DNA of 64,000 nucleotides from Pseudomonas sp. R5-89-07. Lineage in GTDB: Bacteria; Pseudomonadota; Gammaproteobacteria; Pseudomonadales; Pseudomonadaceae. Position 1 is the stretch's first letter; each line of letters opens with the position of its first letter. The notes below the pieces were generated by a model. It did no database searches and was not told where the DNA came from. It saw only the letters and a list, made by a program, of their open reading frames with translations. Below are positions 51,735 through 61,006 of the stretch, piece by piece. The translations under genes were made by a program, and so were the position numbers. Where the stretch lies: the NCBI RefSeq assembly GCF_003851685.1, contig NZ_CP027727.1, positions 4,588,001 through 4,652,000 of the forward strand. Direction: 5' to 3'.

Positions 51735-52604
51735 ATGGACCGCGTGCGAAATCTTCTGGAACAGATCCGGAACCGCCTCGAAGAATTGAACAAGGCCGAA
51801 CGCAAGGTCGCCGAAGTGATCCTGCTCAACCCGCAGCAGGCCACGCGCTTCTCGATCGCTGCCCTTGCCCAGGCCGCCTCGGTCAGTGAACCGACGGTCA
51901 ACCGTTTCTGCCGTTCGTTCGGCGTCAGCGGTTACCCTGAACTTAAATTGCAGTTGGCGCAAAGCCTGGCCAGTGGTGCGGCGTATGTCAGCCGCGCCGT
52001 GGAAGCCGATGATAACCCGGAGGCCTACACCCAGAAGATCTTTGGCAGTGCCATTGCGTCCCTGGACAGCGCCTGCCAGGCCCTCGACCCTGCGCTGATC
52101 AGCAAGGCCGTTGACTTGCTGATCCAGGCGCGGCAGATCCACTTCTTCGGCCTGGGCGCCTCGGCACCGGTGGCCATGGATGCGCTGCATAAGTTCTTCC
52201 GCTTCAACCTGGCGGTCACCGCCCACGCCGACGTATTGATGCAACGCATGATCGCCTCGGTGGCGCATACGGGTGAATTGTTCGTGATCATTTCCTACAC
52301 CGGGCGTACCCGTGAGTTGGTGGAAGTGGCGCGTATCGCGCGGGAAAACGGCGCGTCGGTGCTGGGCGTGACGGCAGAGAACTCGCCGCTGGCCAAGGCC
52401 AGCACCGTGAGCCTGAATATTCCGCTGCCGGAAGACACCGACATCTACATGCCAATGACCTCGCGGATCATTCAACTGACGGTGCTGGATGTGCTGGCGA
52501 CCGGCATGACGTTGCGCCGCGGGGTGGATTTCCAGCCGCACTTGCGCAAGATCAAAGAGAGCTTGAATGACAGCCGGTATCCGGTGGGGGATGAGTTCAA
52601 CTGA
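51735..52604 (+). CDS. hexR: HexR, RpiR-family repressor of hexose catabolism
   Basis: A 289-residue RpiR/HexR regulator. The N-terminal HTH reads [54 protein letters not shown]. The C-terminal SIS domain has [21 protein letters not shown] and [31 protein letters not shown], which binds KDPG in known homologues. It is divergent from zwf and should regulate zwf-pgl-eda and other Entner-Doudoroff genes elsewhere in the genome. Confidence 0.95.
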   Translation: MDRVRNLLEQIRNRLEELNKAERKVAEVILLNPQQATRFSIAALAQAASVSEPTVNRFCRSFGVSGYPELKLQLAQSLASGAAYVSRAVEADDNPEAYTQKIFGSAIASLDSACQALDPALISKAVDLLIQARQIHFFGLGASAPVAMDALHKFFRFNLAVTAHADVLMQRMIASVAHTGELFVIISYTGRTRELVEVARIARENGASVLGVTAENSPLAKASTVSLNIPLPEDTDIYMPMTSRIIQLTVLDVLATGMTLRRGVDFQPHLRKIKESLNDSRYPVGDEFN

Positions 52605-52631
52605 GCCAGCGTGCTTGTGTGCTGGATGTAC

Positions 52632-52738
52632 TGGCCTCATCGGGGGCAAGCCCCCTCCCACATGGGTTCTTTGTGATTCTCACAGTCGGTTAACACTGAA
52701 GATCAAATGTGGGAGGGGGCTTGCCCCCGATGAGGCCA
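52632..52738. repeat. Inverted repeat with perfect 32-bp arms (outward-facing REP pair)
   Basis: The arms at 52632-52663 and 52707-52738 are exact reverse complements, separated by 43 bp. Each starts from TGGCCTCATCGGGGGCAAGC on its own strand. The REP cores face the opposite way from the REPINs elsewhere in this window. It sits between convergent hexR and the mutarotase gene and could form a very stable hairpin. Confidence 0.92.
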
Positions 52739-52750
52739 TCAGCCACACCG

Positions 52751-53596
52751 CTAAACCCCAGCCCTCGCCTGCAGACTCAAGTGCGCCCTCTCCCCCGGCG
52801 CCAGGCTCGCGCCGGCCATCGCCGACTCCACGCACACAAACCCCGACGCCTCGTTGAAGCTTACGCCCAGCAACGGCCGGCTGCCGGGGTGCCACACCAC
52901 GGTATCGGCGCTGTCGCCGGTGTCGATGCACAGTTCACGCTGCCAGGCGTGGTCCTTGAGGTGTAACTCACCCTCATGCTGGAACACCCGCTGGCAGCCG
53001 CCATCCACACGCAGTTCGCCTTCCTGCTGGCAAGCCTGACGGTTGAGCTGGTCATAACCTTGCGCTCCGTCGAGCCCAGACAGCGCTACCTCATCAACGT
53101 GACCAATACGCCAGTAGGCATGCAAAGCATGGCTCAGCTGGCACGGCAGTTCATCCTGATGCTCGGTGCTCAGGCGCAGCTCCAGGGTTTCGCCCAGATG
53201 CGCATGCAGGTCCACCTGCCAGTCGCACAACTGCAACTGCCAGTGCAGGCGCACGCCATCGTCATCGGTGCTGCTGTCGAGCAGTTTCCAGTCGATCAAG
53301 CGTGCCCAGCCATGGGACGGCCAGGCGTTTTCGCTGGGGTGACGGCCATACCAAGGCCAGCACACCGGAACCCCACCACGGATGGCACCGACTTGCGGCC
53401 ATTTGGCCGCGCACCACAACCAGGGTTTCTGGCCGGTGGGCTGAAAATGCAGCAACTGAGCGCCCTGGCGACTGAACACCGCCTGGCACAGCGGATGGTC
53501 GATCACCAACACATCGCGCATCTGAAAGCGCTCCCAGGCGAACACCGGACGCTCGCGCAAGGACTTGAAAAAGCGTTGCAGTGGTTGCTCATGCAT
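52751..53596 (-). CDS. D-hexose-6-phosphate mutarotase (YeaD-like)
   Basis: A 281-residue aldose-1-epimerase-fold protein. GGVPVCWPWYGRHPSENAWPSHGWARLIDW is the family's conserved block with the catalytic His; the Glu acid/base is in SFNEASGFVCVESAM region. It interconverts alpha and beta glucose-6-phosphate, feeding Zwf. It follows oprB on the minus strand but after a clear terminator, so expression partly depends on read-through or its own promoter. Confidence 0.85.
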   Translation of the reverse strand: MHEQPLQRFFKSLRERPVFAWERFQMRDVLVIDHPLCQAVFSRQGAQLLHFQPTGQKPWLWCAAKWPQVGAIRGGVPVCWPWYGRHPSENAWPSHGWARLIDWKLLDSSTDDDGVRLHWQLQLCDWQVDLHAHLGETLELRLSTEHQDELPCQLSHALHAYWRIGHVDEVALSGLDGAQGYDQLNRQACQQEGELRVDGGCQRVFQHEGELHLKDHAWQRELCIDTGDSADTVVWHPGSRPLLGVSFNEASGFVCVESAMAGASLAPGERAHLSLQARAGV

Positions 53597-53628
53597 GTGC
53601 CACGGTCCTGAATATCACAGTGCAACCC

Positions 53629-53658
53629 AAAAAAAAGCGGATAGCCATGGCTACCCGC
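53629..53658 (-). terminator. Rho-independent terminator of the gts-oprB operon
   Basis: On the minus strand GCGGGTAGCC-AT-GGCTATCCGC forms a stem with one mismatch and is followed by eight T residues, 39 bp after the oprB stop codon. Confidence 0.85.
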
Positions 53659-53696
53659 AAAATGCGCACAGAGAGAAGGAGCTTATCGCAACAGCG

Positions 53697-55043
53697 TTAG
53701 AACGTAGACTGAATTTTCAGGCCCGCTACCAGCGCGTTGTCGACTTTGTCCACGCCACCCGGCTGGACAACGTATTGCAGGTTAGGACGCACGGTCAGCC
53801 AGTTGGTGACGTGGAAACCGTAGTTGAGTTCGACGTTGTACTCGGTCTCGCGAATCGGCGTGTAGAGCGGGTTGTCGTAGTCGCTGACACCATTGGCGGC
53901 GTTGAGCAGCTCGGAGTTCTTTTTCACGTCATCGTTGACGTGCAGGCGAGCGACACCAATGCCGACGTCGTCTTTTGGACGCGCGTCGAATGGGCCCTTG
54001 TACACCAGCATCAAGGACTGGTAGTTGTCGACCAGGTTGGTTTCCTTGTCGTGGAAGGTCGCGTTGGCGGCAATGTTCAGGCCGCGTGTAGCGTCGCCGT
54101 TATGCGTGGTGAGTTGCTGTTGCGCAACGAACCAGTAGCCTTTCTTGCTGCTGCGGGTACGGTAGGCGGCGCCAGTGGTAGCGGCGTCGTTGCCGTTGAT
54201 GTCTTCACGCACGTCAGAGGCATCGGCGGCGCTTTTGTAGTAACCCACACGGTATTCGCCCGGCAGGTTGTTGACCTTCGGCGACCAGACCAACTCCACC
54301 GGAATCACGGTGCCTTTGGTACCGCTGCCGCTGAGTTTGAAGCCGTTGCCGTGCTCCAGCTGCGACGGGTTCTGGTTGTAGGCACCGATCTGCGCATACA
54401 GCTCAGGCGTGATGTTGTACTTCACGCGGATAGCCGCCTGGCTGACGGGCCAGTTGTACCAGGTGTTTACGTAGTTACCCACCTGGGAGCCACAGAACGA
54501 CAGGTTCTGGAAGTCGCACGGGAAGGTGTTGAAGTCTTCGCCTTCACCGAAGTAGCCGAGTTTGACGTCCAACTTGTTGTCGAACATCTGATGCTGAACC
54601 CAGAACTGGGTCAGGCGCACCATGTGGCCACGGCCATACACTTCCTGGGACGAGCTCAGGGTGCCGGCACGCGGGTCGCCGATACGGTCGTTGGAGATGT
54701 TCTGGCCATTACGGTTGGTGAACTGGATCTTGGCCTGGGTGTTATCCCAGCCCCACAGCTTTTGCAGGTCCAGTGCCACGCCCAGACCGAACTGGTCGGA
54801 GTAACGACCAGTCTTGTCGTCGTTGTAGCCACCGTGGGCGTTGTAGCCCATTTCCCCAACGTAGTCGGCCTTGATGTCGATACCTTGCTCGATCAGCTTG
54901 GTACGCTCGCCGCCCCAATCGCCGGTCATCCACTTGGAATCGGCGCTGAACGCATCGGCCGCCATCGCATTGGCGGACAATACAAGGGCTGCTGCCGCTG
55001 ACAGTTGGCAGAGCAGCCGGGTGTTGTTGTGTTGCTTTTTCAT
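53697..55043 (-). CDS. oprB: Carbohydrate-selective porin OprB
   Basis: A 448-residue outer-membrane protein. The signal peptide is MKKQHNNTRLLCQLSAAAALVLSANAMAADA with cleavage near 28. The mature start SADSKWMTGDWGGERTKLIEQGIDIKADYVGEMGYNAHGG is the OprB signature, followed by alternating beta strands, and the protein ends in FKIQSTF-like LKIQSTF, with terminal Phe as required for BAM assembly. It is the glucose/sugar channel supplying GtsABCD and follows gtsD with a REPIN between. Confidence 0.95.
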   Translation of the reverse strand: MKKQHNNTRLLCQLSAAAALVLSANAMAADAFSADSKWMTGDWGGERTKLIEQGIDIKADYVGEMGYNAHGGYNDDKTGRYSDQFGLGVALDLQKLWGWDNTQAKIQFTNRNGQNISNDRIGDPRAGTLSSSQEVYGRGHMVRLTQFWVQHQMFDNKLDVKLGYFGEGEDFNTFPCDFQNLSFCGSQVGNYVNTWYNWPVSQAAIRVKYNITPELYAQIGAYNQNPSQLEHGNGFKLSGSGTKGTVIPVELVWSPKVNNLPGEYRVGYYKSAADASDVREDINGNDAATTGAAYRTRSSKKGYWFVAQQQLTTHNGDATRGLNIAANATFHDKETNLVDNYQSLMLVYKGPFDARPKDDVGIGVARLHVNDDVKKNSELLNAANGVSDYDNPLYTPIRETEYNVELNYGFHVTNWLTVRPNLQYVVQPGGVDKVDNALVAGLKIQSTF

Positions 55044-55058
55044 CCCTACATCCTCGTC

Positions 55059-55070
55059 TTTATTGTTATT
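55059..55070 (-). promoter_or_regulatory. Hfq/Crc-like motif upstream of oprB
   Basis: The coding strand reads AATAACAATAAA shortly before the GACGAGGATG ribosome-binding region of oprB. This fits the AAYAAYAA motif for Hfq/Crc translational repression. Confidence 0.55.
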
Positions 55071-55138
55071 AAACTGTTTTTATCTAACGCGGGTTACATT
55101 TTTTAATTAAAACAACAACTTAAATCCTAATCAAATCC

Positions 55139-55240
55139 CTGTAGGAGCGAGCTTGCTCGCGAAAAATCCGAGAGCGCCACTCTCAACCAGGAGCGCTGCG
55201 TCATCGTTAACGACCTTCGCGAGCAAGCTCGCTCCTACAG
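55139..55240. repeat. REPIN of the TGTAGGAGCGAGCTTGCTCGCGA family, between gtsD and oprB
   Basis: The arms CTGTAGGAGCGAGCTTGCTC (from 55139) and GAGCAAGCTCGCTCCTACAG (to 55240) are exact inverted copies; the spacer holds a smaller GAGAGCGCCACTCTC hairpin. It may stabilise gtsD mRNA ends and allow separate oprB expression. Confidence 0.9.
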
Positions 55241-55245
55241 ATGCT

Positions 55246-56406
55246 TCAACGGCCTTTGAACTGGGCCACGTTGTCGGCATGCCCCTGCGCCGGCAATGAA
55301 GCAGCGCTGCCCAATCGCTCACCGGTCTTGGCATCGAACAGCAATACCTTGGCCGGGTCGAACTGCAGGGTCAGGGTCTCGCCAACCTGCGGTGCCACGT
55401 CCGGCGCCAAACGGCAGCAGACCTTGGTGTCATTGAGCTGCACGAACACCAGGGTGTCCGGGCCGGTCGGCTCGGTCACCTGGACTTCGGCGCGAATGCT
55501 CGAAGCACCGTTGCCCTCGCCTACCGCCAGCACGATCTGCTCCGGGCGCAGGCCCAGGATCACATCGCGGTCTTCCAACCCAGCGTCATTCATGCTCAGC
55601 GGCAGCTCGCAACGGGCCTGGCCGCTGTCGAGCAGCGCCACCAGGCGACCGTCCTTGCGTTGCAGGCGCAAAGGTACGAAGTTCATGGGAGGTGAACCGA
55701 TAAAGCTTGCCACAAACAAGTTGGCCGGGTCGTTGTAAATTTCTTTCGGCGTACCAAATTGTTGGATGATGCCGTCCTTCATCACCGCCACTTTGTCACC
55801 CAGGGTCATCGCTTCGATCTGGTCGTGGGTCACGTAGACGGTGGTGGTCTTCAGGCGCTGGTGCATCAGCTTCATTTCGGTGCGCATCTCGACGCGCAGC
55901 TTGGCGTCGAGGTTCGACAACGGCTCGTCGAACAGGTAGATCTTCGGCCGACGCGCCAAGGCCCGGCCCATGGCCACGCGCTGTTGCTGGCCGCCAGAAA
56001 GCTGGCCCGGCTTGCGGTTGAGCAGGTGCTCGATCTGCAGCAGCTTGGCCACGCGCGCCACTTCGGCGTCGATGTCGGCCTGGGGCATCTTGCGGATCTT
56101 CAGGCCGAACTCGATGTTCTCGCGCACGCTCATGGTCGGGTAAAGCGCGTAGGACTGGAACACCATGGCGATGTCACGGTCCTTGGGGCTCATGCCGCTC
56201 ACGTCCTGATCACCGATCATGATCGCGCCGCCGGAGATGGTCTCAAGGCCGGCGATGCAGTTCATCAGCGTGGACTTGCCGCAACCCGAAGGGCCGACCA
56301 GGATCAGGAATTCACCTTCCTTGATCGACAGTTCGATGTTCTTCAAGGTGTCGGGCAGGCCGGCGCCATAGGTCTTGTTTACATTGCGAAGTTCAAGCGT
56401 AGCCAT
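55246..56406 (-). CDS. gtsD: Glucose ABC transporter ATP-binding protein GtsD
   Basis: A 386-residue CUT1-type ATPase (UgpC/MsmK group). Walker A is GPSGCGKST (about 38), the Q-loop [12 protein letters not shown] follows, the signature is [15 protein letters not shown], and Walker B is [14 protein letters not shown] with the switch His in YVTHDQ. The C-terminal TOBE/OB domain carries [11 protein letters not shown] and could bind regulatory proteins. The ATG is two bases after the gtsC stop. Confidence 0.94.
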   Translation of the reverse strand: MATLELRNVNKTYGAGLPDTLKNIELSIKEGEFLILVGPSGCGKSTLMNCIAGLETISGGAIMIGDQDVSGMSPKDRDIAMVFQSYALYPTMSVRENIEFGLKIRKMPQADIDAEVARVAKLLQIEHLLNRKPGQLSGGQQQRVAMGRALARRPKIYLFDEPLSNLDAKLRVEMRTEMKLMHQRLKTTTVYVTHDQIEAMTLGDKVAVMKDGIIQQFGTPKEIYNDPANLFVASFIGSPPMNFVPLRLQRKDGRLVALLDSGQARCELPLSMNDAGLEDRDVILGLRPEQIVLAVGEGNGASSIRAEVQVTEPTGPDTLVFVQLNDTKVCCRLAPDVAPQVGETLTLQFDPAKVLLFDAKTGERLGSAASLPAQGHADNVAQFKGR

Positions 56407-56408
56407 GA

Positions 56409-57254
56409 TTACCCCTTGACCGCGCCGGCCGTAAGGCCGCGCACGAAATACTTGCCTGCGATCACATAGACCAGCAGGGTCGGCAGCCCGGCGATCATCG
56501 CCGCCGCCATATCCACGTTATATTCCTTGGCCCCGGTACTGGTGTTGACCAGGTTGTTCAGCGCCACCGTGATGGGCTGGGAGTCGCCGCTGGAGAACAC
56601 CACACCGAACAGGAAGTCGTTCCAGATCTGGGTGAACTGCCAGATCAGGCAGACCATGATGATCGGCGTCGACATCGGCAGAATGATCTGGCGGAAGATG
56701 GTGAAGAAACCGGCACCGTCCAGGCGAGCCGCCTTGATCAGCGCATCCGGAATGCTTACGTAGTAGTTACGGAAGAACAGCGTGGTGAACGCCAGGCCGT
56801 AGACCACGTGCACGAAGACCAGGCCGGTGGTGGTGCTGGCCAGGCCCATCTTGCCGAGGGTGAACGACGCTGGCAGCAACACGGTCTGGAACGGCAGGAA
56901 GCAGCCGAACAGCAACAGGCCGAAGAACAGCTGCGAACCGCGAAAGCGCCAGAACGACAGCACGTAGCCGTTCAACGCACCGATGGCCGTGGAGATCAGC
57001 ACAGCCGGCACGGTGATCTTGAGCGAGTTCCAGAAGTAACCGTCAACGGTGGCCCAGGCCTTGACCCAGCCGATGCCGCTGAACACGGTCGGCCAGCTCA
57101 GCAGGTTGCCGTTGCTGATGTCTTCCGGGGTCTTGAAGCTGGTGAGCAGCATCACCACCAGCGGCACCAGATACAGCAGCACCGCGAGGATCAGCACCGC
57201 GTAGATCGCGATGCGACTCAGGCTGATGGCGGGTTTGGCGGCGAGACTAGTCAT
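56409..57254 (-). CDS. gtsC: Glucose ABC transporter permease GtsC
   Basis: A 281-residue MalG-type permease with six helices. The N-terminal helix is IAIYAVLILAVLLYLVPLVVMLLTSFK and the EAA loop reads DALIKAARLDGAGFFTIFRQIILPMSTP. It pairs with GtsB in the inner membrane. The start overlaps the gtsB stop by eight bases. Confidence 0.94.
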   Translation of the reverse strand: MTSLAAKPAISLSRIAIYAVLILAVLLYLVPLVVMLLTSFKTPEDISNGNLLSWPTVFSGIGWVKAWATVDGYFWNSLKITVPAVLISTAIGALNGYVLSFWRFRGSQLFFGLLLFGCFLPFQTVLLPASFTLGKMGLASTTTGLVFVHVVYGLAFTTLFFRNYYVSIPDALIKAARLDGAGFFTIFRQIILPMSTPIIMVCLIWQFTQIWNDFLFGVVFSSGDSQPITVALNNLVNTSTGAKEYNVDMAAAMIAGLPTLLVYVIAGKYFVRGLTAGAVKG

Positions 57255-58155
57255 TGCGCTTGGTCCTCAGCTCGGAATACAGGTAGGGCACGATGATCGC
57301 AAGGATCGCACCGAGCATCAGGATTGCACTGGCCGAGCCCATGCCCATCTGGCCGCGACTGAAGGTGAACGAGTACATGAACATGGCCGGCAAGTCGGAC
57401 GAATAGCCCGGGCCGCCTGCGGTCATCGCCGCCACCAGGTCGAAGCTCTTGATCGCAATGTGCGCCAGGATCATCACCGCACTGAAGAACACCGGACGCA
57501 GGCTTGGCAGCACCACACTCCAGTAGATGCGCGGCAGGCTCGCGCCGTCGATCTGCGCGGCGCGGATGATCGACTGATCAACCCCACGCAGGCCCGCCAG
57601 GAACATCGCCATGATAAAGCCCGAGGCTTGCCATACGGCGGCGATGACCAGGCAGTAGACCACGCGGTCGGGGTCGATCAGCCAGTCGAGACGGAAGCCT
57701 TCCCAGCCCCAATCACGCAATAATTTGTCCAGGCCCATACCCGGGTTGAGCAGCCATTTCCAGGCGGTACCGGTGACGATCATCGAGAGCGCCATCGGGT
57801 ACAGGTAAATGGTGCGAATGAAACCTTCGCGACGGATTTTCTGGTCGAGGAAAATCGCCAGCATCACGCCGATCACCAGGGTGATCCCGATGAACATCCC
57901 GCCGAAAACGGCCAGGTTCTTGCTCGCGACCCACCAGCGATCGTTGTCGAACAACCGCTCGTATTGCGCAAGGCCAGCCCACTTGTAGCTGGGCAGGAAC
58001 GTGGAAGTGGTGAACGACAGCACGAACGTCCACAGGATGTAGCCATAAAAGCCCACCAGCACGATGAACATGCTCGGCGCCAGCACCAGTTTAGGGAGCC
58101 AGCGCTGCAGTGCATCGAACGGCGAGGCCTTGCTGAACACAGCAACAGAACTCAT
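57247..58155 (-). CDS. gtsB: Glucose ABC transporter permease GtsB
   Basis: A 302-residue MalF-type permease. LVLAPSMFIVLVGFYGYILWTFVLSF is the first helix and QSIIRAAQIDGASLPRIYWSVVLPSLRPVF the EAA motif. The ATG at 58155 is chosen over the codon at 58281, which would run through a REP element. A 170-bp gap with a REPIN separates it from gtsA, so gtsA is probably expressed more strongly. Confidence 0.92.
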   Translation of the reverse strand: MSSVAVFSKASPFDALQRWLPKLVLAPSMFIVLVGFYGYILWTFVLSFTTSTFLPSYKWAGLAQYERLFDNDRWWVASKNLAVFGGMFIGITLVIGVMLAIFLDQKIRREGFIRTIYLYPMALSMIVTGTAWKWLLNPGMGLDKLLRDWGWEGFRLDWLIDPDRVVYCLVIAAVWQASGFIMAMFLAGLRGVDQSIIRAAQIDGASLPRIYWSVVLPSLRPVFFSAVMILAHIAIKSFDLVAAMTAGGPGYSSDLPAMFMYSFTFSRGQMGMGSASAILMLGAILAIIVPYLYSELRTKRND

Positions 58156-58200
58156 GGGAAAATCCAGTACAGGAAAAGGACTAGCAGGTGAACCGACCCT

Positions 58201-58315
58201 TGTAGGAGCGAGGCGGGCGGCGAGCCCTTGCTTGCGAAGGCCTTCAACGATTTCGCGCTCATACAGGATAAACGCGGTCACTTTGAGATTTTCGCGAGCA
58301 AGCTCGCTCCTACAG
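58201..58315. repeat. Degenerate REPIN between gtsA and gtsB
   Basis: TGTAGGAGCGAGG at 58201 and the inverted partner TTCGCGAGCAAGCTCGCTCCTACA ending 58315 mark the two ends. The left arm is degraded. The position inside the operon suggests differential stability of the gtsA message, which is a common effect of REP sequences. Confidence 0.8.
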
Positions 58316-58325
58316 GTGCTCGGCG

Positions 58326-59612
58326 TTACTTGGCCGACTTGATCGCAGCGCCAAGTTTCTTGGCAGTGTCGGCCGGGTCGGCTTTCGGATCGTTCATGTA
58401 GTTGGTAACCACGTCAAAGAACGCACCTTGTACCGCCAGGGTGGTGGCCATGTTGTGCGCCATGCTTGGCTGCAGGCCGCCGGTCTTGGCGTCGGCGAGG
58501 AAATCCTTGGCCGCGGTCTGGGCGCACGAGTCGAAGCCGTACGAATCCATTTTGTTCAGCATGTCGTTACGCACCGGGATCGAACCCTTGTTGATGCTGA
58601 AGACCTTCTGGAAGTTTTCACCCAGCACGACTTTGGCGATGTCCTGCTGGCCAGCCGCGGTGCCTTTGTCTTTCTGCTTGAACACCGCCAGGGAGTCGAT
58701 GTTGTAGGTAAAGGCTTTGTCGGTGCCCGGGAAGGCTACGCACTCGTAGTCCTTGCCGGCGACTTTCTTGGCGGCGGTCCATTCGGACTTGGCCCAGTCA
58801 CCCATGATCTGCATGCCGGCCTTGCCGTTGATGACTTTACCGGCTTCCAGGTTCCAGTCCTGGCCTTTGCCGTCAACGTCCATATAGGTCGCGACTTTCT
58901 TAAGCTCGGTCAGGGCCTTGACCATTTCCGGGCCGGTCAGGGCGGCGTTATCCAGGTCGACCAGGGCTTTCTTGTAGCCATCGGCCCCCATCACCGAGAG
59001 CACCACCGCTTCGAACACGGTGCTGTCCTGCCAAGGCTGGCCGCCGTGAGCGAGGGCAATGAAGCCTGCCGCTTTGAGCTTGTCGCCGGCGGCGTAGAAT
59101 TCTTCGAGGGTAGTTGGGTTCTTGGTGATGCCGGCTTTCTTGAAGACTTCCGGGTTGATCCAGAGCCAGTTCACGCGGTGGATGTTGACCGGTACGGCAA
59201 CGTAGTCACCGTCGTACTTCACGGTGTCGGAGACTTTCTTGTCGAGCAGCGAATCCCACTTTTCTTCTTTGGCGACGTCCTTGAGCACGTCGGTGTCGAG
59301 CAGGCCGGTGGACGCCCATTCCTGGATGTCGGGGCCTTTGATCTGGGCAACGCCTGGCGGGTTACCGGCGACCGCGCGGCTTTTCAGCACGGTCATGGCC
59401 GTGGCGCCACCGCCACCTGCGACCGCACCGTCTTTCCAGGTGAAGCCGTCTTTCTCAACTTGGGCCTTCAGGACATCCACTGCTGCCTTTTCACCGCCGG
59501 AGGTCCACCAATGCACCACTTCAACCGTACCTTTGGAGTCGGCGGCAAATGCACTGAGGGGAAACATCGAGGCAATGGAAATAGCAACGGCGAGGCGATT
59601 AATCGCGTTCAT
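58326..59612 (-). CDS. gtsA: Glucose ABC transporter periplasmic binding protein GtsA
   Basis: A 428-residue CUT1 binding protein. The signal peptide is [25 protein letters not shown]. The mature part begins [21 protein letters not shown], a typical sugar-binding pattern, with aromatic residues such as WWTSGG and HGGQPWQDS likely to stack on glucose. The gene heads gtsABCD-oprB. A promoter module identical in layout to that of the neighbouring epimerase lies upstream. Confidence 0.95.
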   Translation of the reverse strand: MNAINRLAVAISIASMFPLSAFAADSKGTVEVVHWWTSGGEKAAVDVLKAQVEKDGFTWKDGAVAGGGGATAMTVLKSRAVAGNPPGVAQIKGPDIQEWASTGLLDTDVLKDVAKEEKWDSLLDKKVSDTVKYDGDYVAVPVNIHRVNWLWINPEVFKKAGITKNPTTLEEFYAAGDKLKAAGFIALAHGGQPWQDSTVFEAVVLSVMGADGYKKALVDLDNAALTGPEMVKALTELKKVATYMDVDGKGQDWNLEAGKVINGKAGMQIMGDWAKSEWTAAKKVAGKDYECVAFPGTDKAFTYNIDSLAVFKQKDKGTAAGQQDIAKVVLGENFQKVFSINKGSIPVRNDMLNKMDSYGFDSCAQTAAKDFLADAKTGGLQPSMAHNMATTLAVQGAFFDVVTNYMNDPKADPADTAKKLGAAIKSAK

Positions 59613-59624
59613 CTGAGTACCTTT

Positions 59625-59637
59625 TCTTGTTGTTATG
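59625..59637 (-). promoter_or_regulatory. Hfq/Crc-like motif upstream of gtsA
   Basis: CATAACAACAAGA on the coding strand sits directly before the AAAAGG ribosome binding site of gtsA. The AACAACAA core is a strong match to the catabolite-activity motif. Confidence 0.62.
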
Positions 59638-59663
59638 CATGCAAGTCTAGAGCTTGCGCTGCA

Positions 59664-59733
59664 CGGAGTTTAAACAGGGATTTTCCGGGCGCAGGTAACA
59701 AAGGGACGCACAAATGTCACCACTTGGTGACAT
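59664..59733 (-). promoter_or_regulatory. gtsA promoter module: operator palindrome, GTTAC box, TTTAAACTCCG element
   Basis: Reading in the direction of gtsA: ATGTCACCA-N2-TGGTGACAT (59733-59714), GTTAC (59699-59695) and CCCTGTTTAAACTCCG (to 59664). TAAACT is a plausible -10. The same three elements at the same distances occur upstream of the sugar epimerase gene. The operator overlaps the last codons of that gene. A GltR-like response regulator is a possible binder, not demonstrated. Confidence 0.72.
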
Positions 59734-60976
59734 AGCGTCCGCTGCCCAATGCACTGGCCAGGCTGGGTGCCAAGGGTAACGCAGGCAGCACTACCGCTTG
59801 CCAGGCATGGTACAGGTCCGGCTTGCCGCCCCAGATCTTGCTGCTGGGTTGGTTGTGCGGGCTGAGTTCGTGATGCCAACTGCCATGGAGTCGGTCAATG
59901 AAGTGGGTTTCGCAAAATTCCCAGAACCGCCGATACCAGATTTCGTAATGCAACTGGCCGGTACGCTTGAGCAGCGCCTGGGCAGCGGCGCTGGCTTCGG
60001 CATGGGTCCAGTGCAGGCGTTCACGCACCACCGGGCGCTGGCTCCAATCCAGGGTATAAACAATGCCCGGCGCACCATCCACTGCCCAGGCATAGTCACA
60101 GGCACTGGCAAACAGCCCTTGGGCGTCGGTCACCAACCAGTCTGGCGTGGGCAGCCCGGCTTGCAGGCGCGCAGCCTCCAGGTGCAGCACCAGCCGCGCC
60201 CATTCGAAGCCATGGCCGGGGGTGATGCCATAGGGACGGAAACCGTCGGCGGGGTTGTCTTCGTTGTAACCGAGCACCGGCTGCCACTGGGCGTCGAAGT
60301 GCTCGATCACCATGAAGCGGTTACCGGCGGCATGGGCATGGATGACCCGTTCGACGATACGCAACGCGCGGTCCAGCCAGCGCGTGTCACCCGTGACATC
60401 GGCCAGGGCGAGGAACGCTTCGGTGGCGTGCATGTTGCTGTTGGCGCCGCGGTAGGCTTCGACGCCGCTCCAATCCTGGGCGAAGGATTCGAGCATCACG
60501 CCTTCCTCCTCACTCCAGAAGAACTGGTCGATGATATGGATCGCATCGTTGAGCAGGGTTTGCGCGCCGGGTGCGCCGGCCACCACCGCCGAGCTGGCGG
60601 CCAGGGCGACGAACGCATGCAGGTAAGCGGCCTTGCCGGTGTTGCCATCGATGGCCTCGGGCGCGGCGAACCAGCCACCGTGTTCGCTATCGTGCAACGG
60701 GCCACTCAGGGCGGCGACGCCGTGCGCGACCAGCTCGGCATAACCGGGCAAGCCCATGGCATGGGCCATGGCAAAGCTGTGGGTCATGCGGGCAGTGTTC
60801 ATGGTTTCAGCGTGGGCATCCGCCGGGAGCTGACCTGTATCGTCGAGGTTGCCAAAGCCGTGCGGCAGGCGGGAAGCCTTGGCAAACGAGAGCAGGCGCT
60901 GGCCTTCGGCAGCGAGCCAGCCGTGATGGGCAGGTGCGTTCAGCCAACTGCTGGCGGGCAGTGGTTGCATGGTCAT
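59717..60976 (-). CDS. AGE-family sugar epimerase/isomerase
   Basis: A 419-residue (alpha/alpha)6-barrel protein. PAHHGWLAAEGQRLLSFAKASRLPHGFGNLD, RMTHSFAMAHAMGL, HGGWFAAPEAIDG, GANSNMHATEAFLALADVTGD, and GITPGHGFEWARLVLHLEAA carry the conserved Arg/His residues. The family includes N-acylglucosamine 2-epimerase, YihS and mannose isomerase; interconversion of glucose, fructose and mannose is plausible here because the gene shares a promoter type with gtsA and lies beside it. Exact substrate is inference. Confidence 0.88.
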   Translation of the reverse strand: MTMQPLPASSWLNAPAHHGWLAAEGQRLLSFAKASRLPHGFGNLDDTGQLPADAHAETMNTARMTHSFAMAHAMGLPGYAELVAHGVAALSGPLHDSEHGGWFAAPEAIDGNTGKAAYLHAFVALAASSAVVAGAPGAQTLLNDAIHIIDQFFWSEEEGVMLESFAQDWSGVEAYRGANSNMHATEAFLALADVTGDTRWLDRALRIVERVIHAHAAGNRFMVIEHFDAQWQPVLGYNEDNPADGFRPYGITPGHGFEWARLVLHLEAARLQAGLPTPDWLVTDAQGLFASACDYAWAVDGAPGIVYTLDWSQRPVVRERLHWTHAEASAAAQALLKRTGQLHYEIWYRRFWEFCETHFIDRLHGSWHHELSPHNQPSSKIWGGKPDLYHAWQAVVLPALPLAPSLASALGSGRYVTKW

Positions 60977-61006
60977 GGGTGGCCCTTGTTATTTTTTATG
61001 GGTGAC

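Noticed and set aside
53565..55001. Plus-strand frame of 478 residues opposite oprB
   Set aside because: Val/Gly-rich antisense shadow; oprB on the other strand has a signal peptide, porin signature and terminal Phe.
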